From Diphasiastrum complanatum (taxonomy: Eukaryota; Streptophyta; Lycopodiopsida; Lycopodiales; Lycopodiaceae), in contig MU835756.1 of assembly GCA_029204225.1 (NCBI GenBank), positions 1 through 32,500 of the forward strand: a stretch of DNA of 32,500 bases. Direction: 5' to 3'. Position 1 is the stretch's first letter. Every line of letters begins with the position of its first letter. The notes under the pieces were generated by a model. The model was not told where the DNA came from. It worked only from the letters and a program-made list of their open reading frames with translations, and ran no database searches. The position numbers and the translations under genes were made by a program. Positions 19,990 through 29,475 of the stretch are shown here, piece after piece.

Positions 19990-20725
19990 ATGGGATGCTA
20001 AGACAACAATTTGGCGTAGCGTAGTCTGTTGGTGTGGATTTAGAATGAATGATCAGGTCGTAGCGGAAATGAAGGCCGTTATCCCATCACCAACAACACG
20101 ATGAAACACGATAATAGGGTCTGGATTACTTAGAGAAGACCCTGACCTCCAAGATCTATAGAATCCACCAGATCTAGTGTGTTAGAAATTTCAGACCCAA
20201 TACAACCAATTCATCTATTGATTACTCCGAGCATAATGACAAATGTCAAAAATGCACTGGCTCACAATAAAGGTCTACCCAAGATAGAGTTACCAAAATT
20301 TAACAGCCAAGGTGACCCTACTAAGGCCAGTGATGATCCAAAATCAATATTCATGTGATTTATCCTATCAATAATATTCTCGATCTCTCTTGCAACTCTT
20401 TTCCTTGAAACCAACTTATGTTCCTTCAAAAGTTGAAAATGTTAGATGTAACAGTTTCTTTTCAAACAAGGTGTATTACACACCTGCAAAACATAATATG
20501 CCTCACAAAATCTAAACAACTAATGTAAACCACATGAGTAAGGACTAGCTAATATCTCATTCTCATAAAACTTTGAAGCAAGTGTGATTTCAATTAAGCA
20601 ATATGATGCATTAGCCCTTTAATGGAACACATCATCACATAACAAAAAATCTAATGAGCATGTACATATACATAGTTTAAAATACACATTAAAATACATT
20701 CAGCATAAAAATAAAATCCCACATA
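19990..20725. other. Non-coding DNA next to the copia C break
   Basis: Sequence upstream (minus strand) of the RT break at about 19984 shows no further pol homology, so the element is cut there. The region has no conserved frame and no clear repeat. Confidence 0.35.
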
Positions 20726-20729
20726 AATT

Positions 20730-21014
20730 TCATATATTATGATTTAAAGAGTTTAGCTCTCTTACTCTTGGATCCTCTGTGTGCACTCCATTGGCCCAAA
20801 TATGATCGTTGACAATCCTCCTTGTTCGAATCCTAAGGCCTTTGCATTGTGTGCATGTACATGGTATCTTCTCATCATAAACTGGTTGAAACTGGTCTAG
20901 TATTCCAATTGCCAATGATAAGTGGTATTGTAGCACAAATTCTTTCATGTCATTCATGTGAAAATTGACAAATTCTAGCATGTGACAAAGATTGACAAAA
21001 TAGTCTTTGTACAT
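20730..21014 (-). pseudogene. Possible CACTA (En/Spm) transposase-associated domain fragment
   Basis: The 94-residue frame contains KIPCTCTQCKGLRIRTRRIV followed by NDHIWANGVHTEDPRV. This fits the Cys-X-Cys-X2-Cys, basic, then V-x2-H-x4-G layout of the transposase-associated domain found near the N-terminus of plant CACTA transposases and related proteins. The usual W..HGE end is missing. Upstream residues (YFVNLCHMLEFVNFH) are not informative. The frame begins at an internal ATG and ends at a stop at 20730, with no transposase catalytic region nearby. A short decayed piece; another zinc-binding domain of similar spacing is possible. Confidence 0.4.
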
Positions 21015-21600
21015 CTAGTGCATTTGCAACCTTCATTTGTGATGGAGTGGTGTCTTGGCTTTCCAAAGAGCAATATACTATATCAGTATCCTCAATCAAA
21101 TCAGAGTACGCCACTATTACAAATACAAAAATTATGACATAAATCAATATACATACATGTGATGGATCAATAGGCGGTCTATGTCAAATGGTGGAAGAGC
21201 TTGAAGATGAACCAGTCAATAGTTGTTCATTGAACTTTAGTCTTGCTTGCTCCTTTCGACTGTGATAGATCTCAATTTTTTTTTCTTTCTCTAAATCACG
21301 TGGAGGTACGATAATTTTCCTAGAATTCATAATTCCAATCAAATGTCATTGTAAGAATAAATTTGCAAAATAGCTATCTCAATTTGAAACTTAACATAAT
21401 ATTTGTCTTCTTCTTTCAAACCTTCACCAAAGTCACTCGACCGAGAATCCTTTATTTTAATTTGAGCTAATTTATTATATTATTCGTCATGTCCTAAATT
21501 GCCATTAAGTATCATGAAATTGCAATTCGAATATGCTAGTATTGTAAGCCAAACTTCTTGACAATCTTGTCAGTTTTATTTCATTCATGTAGATAGTGTG

Positions 21601-21790
21601 TGTCATGCCCATGACTGGTCTCGGGTAGTGTGTCCATGCTAGGGACCGGTAGACCAACAACCCGTAAGTTAATTGTGACTATAAGGGAATTGGGGCCCTT
21701 ATGTGTACATGGTCATAATTAATGGTTGTAGGCTTAGAAATAAAAGATTCTAAGTTATCTAAGTTCTAAGTTTAGAGACTTAAACTTTTT
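21601..21790 (+). repeat. Probable LTR start fragment (TGTCATG family)
   Basis: Begins TGTCATGCCCATGACTGG, like many plant LTRs and sharing TGTCATG with the LTRs at 6626 and 27171. The following GGTCTCGGGTAG, GGGACCGG and AATTGGGGCCCTTATG are LTR-like but not matched elsewhere here. It is cut by copia integrase sequence at about 21797. No polypurine tract is visible before it. Confidence 0.3.
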
Positions 21791-21796
21791 GAGTTA

Positions 21797-22440
21797 GGAT
21801 CAGCACTATATTTTATCGCCTTTATCGATGATTATTCAAGATTTACCAGTATTATGTTCATTAAGAACAAGCCTGAGGAATTCAACTGTTTTAGAGAATT
21901 CAAACAGTTTGTTGAGACACAGACTGGTCAAAGACTCAAGACCCCATGTACAGATAGTGGTGGAGAATTCTTGTCAGACGAAATGTCCGACTATCTATCA
22001 TCATGCGACATTCATCATTAGTTCACCACCAGCTACACACCACAACGGAATGGAGTAGCCGAGAGGAAGAATTGAACACTACTAAATGTTGCACAATCAA
22101 TGATGTCAAATGCTCCTGCTTCCCAAGAATTTTTGGACTGAAGCAGTTTCAACAGCTTGCTATTTGCAAAACTATTCAGAAACCAAAGTAGTCGACTCAA
22201 TAACTCCCTTTGAAGTCATTCATGGCTACAAATCGAGTCTCAAGCACCTCCGAGTGTTTGGCTGTCTTTGCTATGTGCAGATTCCTTCTAATCTGAGAAA
22301 GAAGCTTGACCCTATTAGCTGTATCTTCATTGGATATTTGACATCACAGATAGCCTATCGAATCTACGATCTCGAGTCGAGCCATATCTCATTTAGTCGA
22401 GATGTCGTCTTCCTTGAAGATAGATTATATGACTTCAAGC
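21797..22440 (+). pseudogene. Ty1/copia integrase core and C-terminal region (copia D)
   Basis: On the plus strand: LYFIAFIDDYSRFTSIMFIK, then CFREFKQFVETQTGQRLKTP, the second catalytic Asp block TDSGGEFLS, then SYTPQRNGVAERKN with the catalytic Glu (family D,D35E). In-frame stops lie near 22018 (TAG after DIHH), 22070 (TGA after ERKN) and 22138. A shifted frame from 22110 continues with PKNFWTEAVSTACYLQN, ITPFEVIHGYKSSLKHLRVF, GCLCYVQIPSNLRKKLDP, and CIFIGYLTSQIAYRIYD. The first catalytic Asp is missing because the fragment starts too late. Unlike the other copia fragments here it lies on the plus strand. It stops where the minus-strand frame at 22435 begins. Confidence 0.9.
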
Positions 22441-23265
22441 AGAAGCAGCCAAAGGAGGGTGCTTCGAGATACCATGCCATGGAGGTTTTGCTCTGCAGGA
22501 AGAGCTGATGATGCCAAAGGGGTTGTGGATCCAGGAGTTTGACTGCTTCTTTATGTGTTTTACACTGGTCCAAAGATCTGGCAATATGTAGCTCCCGTGC
22601 TCCTTTGTGGTTGAATATTGCTTGACAAATTCTTGAGAGGCTCGCAACTCCTTGTTTGGTTCTATGGGCGTGATTCTGTGCCAGATGATTGGTGCTTCAG
22701 AGGCAATGACATGCTGAATTTGGAGATCAGGTTTAGGGGAGAGAGGAGGGGAAGGGTTAGCTTCAGCAATTCTTTGTGATTTAGGGGAAAATTGGCGTTG
22801 AATAAATGGGAGGGTAGTGGTGTCGAGGGGGTTAGAAGCGGAGGAAGGAAAAAGATTATGTTGGGAGCTGGTACCACCAGAGCCCGATGGATTGGTTGGT
22901 GCTTGAGCTCCTTGCCCCAGGGGTTGGCCTTGAAAGGATGAGCTTTGAGTAGCAGGAGGAGGCTGCTAGAATCCTGCTCCATCTCCACCATCTGGTCCAT
23001 CAAAGTGGTGCCCAGAATCATGGAACTAGGCGTGCTCTACATGGACAGAAGGTGTTGACTGGGCAGCTACTTTTCACCTCTCTTCCAAGGTGGTGATATG
23101 CTGGTTAAGGGCCTCGACGGAAGCAATGTATGATTGTTGTAGTTTGGTGTGCTGCTCAGTTGTGGTCAGCTTTTCCACCAGCGTTTTATAGGCCACCACT
23201 GGAATGGGAGTTCCCTCAGGAATAGCTGGTGATGCGAAATTAAGATTATCATTGGCCGTCTGCAT
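22435..23265 (-). pseudogene. Downstream part of an uncharacterised extra frame (retroelement-associated)
   Basis: One minus-strand frame runs from the ATG at 23265 to 22435 with three stops (TGA at 23074 and two TAGs, near 23026 and 22966). It starts MQTANDNLNFASPAIPEGTP and has a coiled-coil-like segment (LVEKLTTTEQHTKLQQSYIA, then ALNQHITTLEER), then a Pro/Gln/Ser/Gly-rich stretch (QPPPATQSSSFQGQPLGQGA, then QAPTNPSGSGGTSSQ), and ends ASQEFVKQYSTTKEHGSYIL, then WIHNPFGIISSSC. Other frames through the same DNA are less protein-like. It is co-oriented with the frame at 24459-25854 and probably belongs to the same gene, with the foldback unit at 23312-24215 between them. The protein family is not recognised. 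It lies where 3' additional ORFs of plant gypsy elements occur. Confidence 0.45.
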
Positions 23266-23518
23266 GTTGGATATCTTCAGTTGGAGTTAGTTCTGGAGGT
23301 GGAGAAGCATGGGCCTTGGCATTTTGCGAGTAAATTTTTTGCGAGTTTTGCAAGTTTCTTTCTTGCCATCATTCAACAAAAAGATAGCACATGGTGTGCC
23401 ACCCTTTTTATGCCACTTCTTCAATGTTTATTATTCAAAATGTGGTTTGGTACATAGTTAAAGATCCCACGAAGTAAAAAAATTTCAAAGTAATTTTTTT
23501 TTTTGCAGCCAACCCAAA

Positions 23519-23536
23519 TAGCATGCCGGCATGCTA
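23519..23536. repeat. Perfect 18-bp palindrome
   Basis: TAGCATGCCGGCATGCTA is its own reverse complement. It starts a run of related imperfect palindromes (TAGCACGTCAGCGTGCTA near 23598, AGCACACCGACATGCCA near 23651) in the interior of the foldback unit. A further IR (GGCTAGC at 23823 with GCTAGCC at 23840) carries the same CCGGCATGCTA core. Confidence 0.9.
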
Positions 23537-23567
23537 AGCAGCACGAAGGGCCGGCGTGCTATCTGGG

Positions 23568-23680
23568 TTGGCTGCAAAAAAAATTTCTCATTTCATATAG
23601 CACGTCAGCGTGCTATCTTGGTTGGTTGCAAAAAAAATTTCTCATTTCATATAGCACACCGACATGCCACCTTTAAAGGT
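23568..23680 (+). repeat. 54-bp tandem repeat
   Basis: GTGCTATCTGGGTTGGCTGC plus eight A residues and TTTCTCATTTCATATAGCAC repeats once, 54 bases on, as GTGCTATCTTGGTTGGTTGC followed by the same A-run and TTTCTCATTTCATATAGCAC. A third, broken unit follows, and AGCCAACCCAAATAGCATGC at 23508 is an inverted relative of GGGTTGGCTGC. Confidence 0.8.
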
Positions 23681-24458
23681 TGTAATTTTTTTTTTTCATT
23701 GTTTTACTTAGCACGTCGGCTTACTATGTTGGGAGCTTTAAACAAATATTCCGAAATAATGGTTTTACTCAATTTTGGTTCTCAAATGTGTCAAAATAGC
23801 TTTTCTATTTTATAATTTACTTGGCTAGCTCACCGGCATGCTAGCCGAATCAGCTCCAAAAAGAAATTTATTTTTTCAAAAAGTTCTTCAAAAAAACTTC
23901 ATGTTTTTATAAAAAATTTGCAAGCTAGCACGCTGGCATGCTAACTTTTACAACTTCAAGGACAGTTTAAAAAAAAAAAAAGTGAACCTGTATTTATAGA
24001 GTAACAAAATATTTTCTGATGGACCTATTTAGAATATGATGGATAGTCAAATTTTTACTATGCATCAAACCATCATTCTTGTTCTTAAAAAATCATGTAG
24101 TGGCATAGAAAGAGAAGCACACCACGTGCTACCATTTTGTTGGAGCATCTCATGGAAGAAACTCACAAAACTCGCAAAAAATTTACTCGCTGAATGCCAA
24201 AACCCGAGAAGCATTTGCTGTTGTTGCTGATTGTATGTGGTAAGGTTTTGGATTTGCAGTTGTTGTTGCTTGTTTAGCAAACTTCTATTTTATGTTTATG
24301 GATTAAAGGCTAAAAACCACCGCTTTAACATTGGCCCATACAAAACAGGGTGCCGAATAAATTATATTGGAGCTCATTTACCAACCATACTGCTTTTTGG
24401 GCTGCAAGGGGTAACTGCTCTCAAGGGCCAATGTCAGGGAAGGTGCTGTATAGTTAGG

Positions 24459-25854
24459 TTATGGCATTGGGTTAAAGGGTAGAAAATCAAGAACAAGGGG
24501 AGATGGAGATGAATGAAAGACAGGAGGAAGCGATTGAGGGATGATAGGTGAATGAGGTGGAAACATACTGCGTGGCGTAGATGTGTGGAGTGGGTTAGTG
24601 GTGACGGTGGTTGCTAGAATTTGTGCTAGCAATTGTAAAGCAAAATCATCTACGTTGACTGTAGAGTCAAGTAGGGTGGAAGTTTGTACAGGTGAGGGCT
24701 TTTGTGGAAGGGTGGAATTGAAGCTCGTGTTGAGAGTGAGTGATGGTGTGGAGGTAGCGGTAAAAGGTGGGGGTGGTGGTGGAAGTGTAATAGCAAGTGA
24801 TGAAGGTGGAACTGCAGAAGTTGTCGTGGCGGTGGACAAAAATACACCCATAGAACCGGAACCAACAGTGCCTGCATCAACTGAACTGCCTGCTGTTGCT
24901 ACCACCTACCTTCTTGTCGCAGCCTGTTGGAGAAGGGCTTCATGTTGGGCTGAGACATCCTTTGGGACCTGAGAGGGTTTAAGACTCCCTTCGGAATCTG
25001 CATATTCAGTCCCGATGTCACTAGATAAAATTTTTTGAGGTACGTCGCCTTCAGTGCTGACCGCTTTTCCTTTTTGCTTCTTAGTTGGTGGTGCTGGTGA
25101 AACGGGTTCTGTTGTCGGTTGTGGGATGGCTCGCTTCTTGGTGTTCGGATAGACATCTCGAGCTCTTTGATGGCAGCAGCCGCCCAAGATCCCAACTGTT
25201 TGGTGACCAACATGTGGAGAAGATATTCACACTTGGTAGATGGTTTCCTGGCTTTTAGGGCCCCACACAACTTATCTGATATCCTCTCAGCCACTTGTAG
25301 TTCTGAGTGGGATCGTCCATAGTGATAGTCAAGGAGAAGAGATCGTTTGGTGGTATGCGATCCATCTTGGCGATATGGACTTCGACCATGGTGACGAGAA
25401 TTTCTGATGTCGTCCAGAGATGGGGATCTGTGAGGAGGTGGATGGTGATCACGTCGTTGGTTTGGGCAATAATTTTGTCATCCTCTGTTAGAAACTTGGT
25501 AAAATACTTGGCATCATAACTCGTGCCCTTGGCATAGATCGTCTCTCCGATATTAGGAATTCCAATGCCCTATATATGCTCAGGAGAGATGTTGATGATG
25601 GTGGAGCTGTCGGCCTTAGATGTGATCTTGAATGTTTGGAACTCATCCAAGTATGTCGAGTAGGCAGCTCGGATCAGGCTCTCGCTCTACTGATCAAGAA
25701 AGTATGTAAGATCGAAGCCAAGGTTCGTAAGGATGTCGTTAGCTAGGATAAGCTGCTCAACATAATGCTTGATACAAATCATAAAGATATCCCCTGAATA
25801 AGGCCTAGGAGGTTTACGACGATGGAGCGAGAGTGAGGAGTCGTGAGAGGCCAT
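24459..25854 (-). pseudogene. Upstream part of an uncharacterised extra frame downstream of gypsy pol
   Basis: I take the ATG at 25854 (MASHDSSLSLHRRKPPRPYS) as the start. It is 110 bases past a TATA box. The frame continues IKHYVEQLILANDILTNLGF, then a stop (near 25676), SLIRAAYSTYLDEFQTFKIT, a second stop (about 25570), GIGIPNIGETIYAKGTSYDA, KYFTKFLTEDDKIIAQTNDV, LLTDPHLWTTSEILVTMVEV and HIAKMDRIPPNDLFSLTITM. After shifts near 25270 and 25170 come AERISDKLCGALKARKPSTK, then a Pro/Lys-rich nuclear-signal-like PTKKQKGKAVST, a Glu/Ser-rich part, and a Pro/Ser/Thr-rich tail with PPPPPP. Total length would be about 460 residues. No enzyme motif is seen. Its position after the gypsy integrase in the same orientation suggests an additional (env-position) ORF. 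A host gene fragment is the alternative. Confidence 0.5.
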
Positions 25855-25963
25855 GGTAGTAGTGATTCTAGATTGTTCTGGCAAGTTGAAAAATTTTGAA
25901 AATTTTTGGCATGAACTCGAGAGCGAAAATCTAGAATGAATTCGTGGAGAGATATGGGGAGGC

Positions 25964-25973
25964 CTATATATAG
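25964..25973 (-). promoter_or_regulatory. TATA box upstream of the extra frame
   Basis: CTATATATAG (self-complementary), in AAAAGACTATATATAGGCCT context on the minus strand, 110 bases upstream of the ATG at 25854. Spacing and the TATATATAGGCC context are like a plant core promoter. It lies between gypsy pol and the extra frame, so it could give the frame its own transcript. Confidence 0.5.
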
Positions 25974-26039
25974 TCTTTTTTGGTCATGAATTCGCAACTT
26001 TACCCAAAAATTGTCCTCAATGTCCATAATTTCCTAATT

Positions 26040-26530
26040 AGGGTCAAAAAATTTGAGGCAGTGTTCTAAGGGTCGGCGAATTCCTGTAAGTGATTTTTGT
26101 GTCCCAAAATAGGAAAAATGTCTGACAGTTAAAAATGTGTTTGATCAGAATTTGCGGAGATGACAGAGAAATCATGGAGATGATTTTGAACTTCAGCGAA
26201 TTATCTATGAATTCTGTCACTGGGTATCTGATGCAAAAACCCGATTTTTTTGATTTTTGAAAAATGTGTCTCTGTGACAGAATTCATGGAGGTAAAAAAT
26301 GATCGTGCACTGTAAAAAAAGTGGTTGGGCGAATTCTATTTGTGATGGTGGTGAGACAAATGTTTTAAAAAGAATGATTTATGTAATTTTCTCAAAAAAA
26401 AAAAAAGACTGATTGTATGCTTGATCTGATAGTATCTTACTGTTTTGAAACAAGAAAACATAGCAAAAAAATGACAAGCAGACAATAAGAAAATTAAGAA
26501 AAAAAAATAGGAAAGAAAACATCTAATACA
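26040..26530. other. Non-coding spacer between gypsy pol and the extra frame
   Basis: GAATTC recurs (about 26079, 26212, 26281, 26331), within repeats such as CAGAATTCATGGAGG and ATGAATTCTGTCAC, alongside A-rich runs. The minus-strand frame at 26336-26554 is a hydrophobic AT-driven shadow. No gene is supported. Confidence 0.4.
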
Positions 26531-26544
26531 TATCAAAATAAAAG

Positions 26545-27097
26545 CAGGGCTCATTGTACTTTCTCAGTCTACTCCCATTGACCATAGTGTCTAAGATATC
26601 GTCTTGAAGGGTTTAGAGTTGTACATATCCAGAGGCAAAGACTTTCTGAATGACATAAGGACCTTGGCCAGAAATTTCAGTTCGTCTTTAAAGGCTTTGG
26701 CTTGGTATAGCAGGACCTTATCTCTGACCTAGAATTCTCTGAATTTCAAAAATTGATTATGCCATGCTTTTTGTTGACGTTTGTGGACTTGTTGAGCATG
26801 GATGCTGATCCGTTGTGTTTCACATAGTTGTTCCAGATGGAATAACCTGTTTGCTAGAGTCTGTTGATTGTCTAGCTCCAGATTATAGGCCACTCGAAGA
26901 GATGACATATGAAATTCTACAGGCATGACGGCTTCTTGGCCATATGCTAGCTGGAAAGCCAACATGAAGTTTGAGTTCTCAATCAGATCGGTTGGATTCG
27001 ACAATTTTGGTGAGAATTCCACATAGGATTTTATTGGTGGATTGTGTCTGGCCATTGCATCGTGGATAGTATGGGGAACGTTTTTTATGTACCACAA
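26545..27097 (-). pseudogene. Ty3/gypsy integrase C-terminal region
   Basis: The open frame 27097-26729 contains MLAFQLAYGQEAVMPVEFHM, the standard gypsy motif (family form YG.EAV.P.E), then SSLRVAYNLELDNQQTLANR, LFHLEQLCETQRISIHAQQV, HKRQQKAWHNQFLKFREF. After a TAG it continues VRDKVLLYQAKAFKDELKF and, after a shift near 26650, GPYVIQKVFASGYVQL and DTMVNGSRLRKYNEPC, which is the usual C-terminal end of gypsy pol. Integrase inserts cDNA; here the D,D35E core is missing. The N-terminal part (27097-26990) is only weakly gypsy-like. The plus-strand LTR at 27171 cuts it on the right. Confidence 0.88.
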
Positions 27098-27170
27098 AAA
27101 ATTTGGAAAGAAGATTTGAGGGAGTTCAGAAAATGTGTACCCCTATCACTGATAAGTTCTAGAGGACATC

Positions 27171-27699
27171 TTGTCATGTACTACTAGTACATTAGTGCTT
27201 ATCAATGCATCAAAATATCCATTGTAAGCTTTGTAGGCCCAAAAGGAGCTATTAGCCTTAAGAACAAGGCGGTTCCCTCTTTAGGCCCTCCAAAGTAATT
27301 AATAAGGATAATAGGCCAACAAGGGCCCAATGTAGTTTAAATAATACTTAAAAAGAGCTAACTATCTCTCAAGATAGTTAAGTTAAGTAGGAGCATTGTC
27401 TATAATTAGGCAAGAGACATCATTTTGTGAATCTTTTGGCTCATTTGCAAGTGAGAGCTTCTAGCTTCCTTGTGAATGTGAGCCATAGGGATCTCCATTG
27501 CTAGGTCTCATGTGCCCTATCCACATGATCAATGCTCCATTTCCATTGATTGTACTCTTTCTTTCATTGCTAATGTGATTCCATGGTGATCTCCATGTAC
27601 CTAGTTTTCTATTGATATGCTATCATGAATGTCTTGTTACTTTCTTGCTATTAGCTTTACTTCATTGTTATTGCTATTAGTTTTGGATTTCATATGAGA
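27171..27699 (+). repeat. LTR of element 2 (about 530 bp)
   Basis: Starts TGTCATGTACTACTAGTAC, like the LTR at 6626, and ends CATATGAGA just before a decayed PBS, as at 2951-2960 (CATATGACA). The upstream CTAGAGGACATCT could be a decayed polypurine tract, which would make it a 3' or solo LTR. The leader downstream instead makes it a 5' LTR. It interrupts the minus-strand gypsy integrase. Confidence 0.6.
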
Positions 27700-27703
27700 T
27701 TTC

Positions 27704-27722
27704 TTAGTATCATAGCATAGAT
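27704..27722 (+). promoter_or_regulatory. Decayed primer-binding site of element 2
   Basis: TTAGTATCATAGCATAGATC aligns with TTGGTATCAGTGCATTAGATC of element 1 and hence with the initiator Met-tRNA PBS, carrying several substitutions and one gap. It lies a few bases after the LTR end. Confidence 0.5.
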
Positions 27723-28463
27723 CCATGATTCATGATGATTTTATGTGAATTTCATTATATTTGATGAGTTTATTGTTTTTATAGCTTTCTTTTTGCTGAT
27801 TTTTAACTTTAAATTTTGCAGTTTTGTTCAAACAAATTTTTGACATTCAATTATGTTTTCATTTCTAATTTGATTCAATAGGTTTGCATAGCTTTGCTTA
27901 GCTTTAACTTGCACCAATTTTCAAGGCATTTAAATAAGAGATGCAAAAGTTATTGCACTTTTTTCAAAAGCTATCAAAATAGGTGATTAGAATTTTGCTT
28001 TCACTTGATTTGAATCTTTCAGATTTGATCTAAGTTTTAATCTCAAGTTTCTATAGATAGGATTTTAGAGCATTGTCCTAGCTTTGATCTGATCCATATG
28101 GCAGGTCATTTGCCCAAAAAGTTATGACAATTCTTGATTCCTAGCTCTAATTTTGTTAGTTTTGCTTCTTCAAAATTTTCAGACCTGTTCTGTGGTTAAT
28201 TCGACCAATCAAAGCACATATAATCATTGATCCGATCCTGTAGGCTGATAGAGCTTGTGGTTAGCTTTCAGAGGTACTGAACTTGTTTGATTTAGATCAA
28301 TATTGTGAAAGCTATCAAATTAATGGAGATGGGTCAGGATTGCCAGAATTTTAGAAAAAAAATTTACAAGTGAGAGAGAAGCACTTCAATCTTTCAAATT
28401 TGAAGTTTGTTTGTGTTGAATTTTCTTTCACATTTTTCATTTTGAAGTTTAAAAAAAAAGGGC

Positions 28464-28510
28464 CTAAACCTAAACCTGGCTAACCTAACATGATCTAAAC
28501 CTAACCCTAT
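28464..28510 (+). repeat. CCTAAACC-type repeat in element 2 leader
   Basis: Short CCTAAACC / CTAACC units. Element 1 has AACTAACCCTAACCCTAC at 3653-3670 in the equivalent place. They resemble but do not equal plant telomere repeats (CCCTAAA), and the two retroelement copies share them, so I read them as leader sequence. Confidence 0.6.
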
Positions 28511-28515
28511 ACTCT

Positions 28516-29222
28516 CTCCTAGATGAGTATCTCCTGCCGTGACTTTCACCTAAAAAAAATGCCCTCCTCCATGGTCAGGATCGACACATCAAAAATTCCA
28601 CCACCAAGATCAAAATCAACACGTTCTTCTCTTTAGAACTGCTAGCCTTCTTGTCAAGACCATAGGCAATGGCGGCCGTAGTAGGCTTGTTGATGATCCT
28701 CATTACATTCAGGCCAGAAATAACACCTGCATCCTTCATTGTCTGTCTTTGTGAGTCATTGAAATACGTAGGCACTGTCACCATAGCATTTTTTATGGTG
28801 GTTCCCAGATAAGCCTCTGCAATTTCTTTCATCTTCGTCAAAACCATAGAAGAAATCTCCTCTGTTGAAAACTGCCTTTCCTCACCCTTGTACCTCACAA
28901 TGATTCTTGGCTTGTCACCAGGACCACGAATGACCTTGAAGAGCCAGAGGTTGATGTCATTTTCAACAGTTGGATCGGAGTACCTTCTTCCAATTAATCT
29001 CTTTGCATTGAAGACAGTGTTGGTAGGATTCATGGCAACTTGATTCTTAGCAGCATCTCCAAGGAGCCGCTCTGTGTCAGTAAATGCAACGTAAGATGGA
29101 ATTGTTCGATTTCCCTTATCATTGGCAATGATCTCCACACGATCATACTGCCAAACGCCCACACAATAGTAGGTGGTTCCCAAGTCTATGCCAATAGTAG
29201 GACCTTCACCTTTGCTCGCCAT
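28516..29222 (-). pseudogene. HSP70: Cytosolic HSP70/HSC70 N-terminal fragment, frameshifted
   Basis: From the ATG at 29222 the frame reads [20 protein letters not shown] (HSP70 signature 1, usual form GTTYSCV), then [75 protein letters not shown], and [20 protein letters not shown]. This covers lobe I and the start of lobe II of the ATPase domain, about 215 of roughly 650 residues. Near 28612 one base is lost, so IFDLGGG reads LILVVEF. After a second shift near 28555 VKVTAGDTHLGE follows, and homology ends at about 28518. The conserved Glu of NEPTAAA is Lys, and AYFND is TYFND. There is no intron at the usual plant position around residue 72, as in a processed or intronless gene. It lies antisense within retroelement leader DNA. 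Not functional as a chaperone. Confidence 0.93.
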
Positions 29223-29400
29223 CGCTGATCGCCCATGATCCCAAAACCCCCATCAAAACAGCTCAAATAACTCTCAAACCAAAACCGCTTCCAACACTAC
29301 CACACTAAACTGACACCACCCAGTCCTACAAAAAAAACTTCTACACAGACGTCTCTTCCAATTTGCTACTTGTAGAAGCTAAATCAGCTTGTTAGAGTAG
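29223..29400 (-). other. Probable captured 5' leader of the HSP70 fragment
   Basis: Minus-strand DNA directly upstream of the HSP70 ATG is not AT-rich retroelement leader and has no counterpart in element 1. It passes into GA-rich DNA (CT on the plus strand), as plant 5' leaders often do. A TATA-like TATAAAAAC occurs on the minus strand at 29743-29751, about 520 bases from the ATG. I infer that the captured segment includes HSP70 5' UTR and perhaps promoter DNA. Confidence 0.4.
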
Positions 29401-29447
29401 TTGCAGCTGGCACGAACTCACTCAGACAAGAATACAGACAAATCAAG

Positions 29448-29471
29448 CTCTCTCTCTCTCTCTCTCTCTCT
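29448..29471. repeat. (CT)n microsatellite
   Basis: A CT run of about 24 bases at the left edge of the 39-bp minisatellite; a second run is at 29622-29642. They occupy the same relative part of the leader as the CT tract at 3762-3810 in element 1. Confidence 0.95.
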
Positions 29472-29475
29472 ACCC

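Larger units (their letters stand above)
23312..24215. mobile_element. 0.9-kb inverted-repeat (foldback) unit with internal palindromes
   Basis: The left arm (about 23312-23425) and the reverse complement of the right arm (about 24095-24215) align over roughly 105 bases. Shared blocks include TTGGCATT, GCGAGTAAATTTTTTGCGAG, AGTTTCTT, CAACAAAA, TAGCAC.TGGTGTGC and TATGCCACT. The interior (about 23510-23960) is built from T-rich spacers and GCACGCCGGCGTGC-like palindromes. No transposase is present. It resembles a long-TIR non-autonomous or foldback element, or an inverted duplication of coding DNA, because the right arm can also be read as part of the minus-strand frame (FASFVSFFHEML). Target-site duplications were not found. 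Confidence 0.55.

Noticed and set aside
20824-20834. tRNA B-box-like GTTCGAATCC
   Set aside because: No matching A box, cloverleaf or acceptor stem nearby; it lies inside the Cys-motif coding fragment on the minus strand.
26336-26554. Hydrophobic 72-residue minus-strand frame resembling a membrane segment
   Set aside because: Driven by A/T runs; the true gypsy pol end reads in another frame through its upstream part.
28575-29222. A functional HSP70 gene
   Set aside because: Only the N-terminal third is present, with a 1-base deletion in the DLGGG motif, a second shift, and substitutions at conserved residues (NEPTAAA to NKPTTAA).
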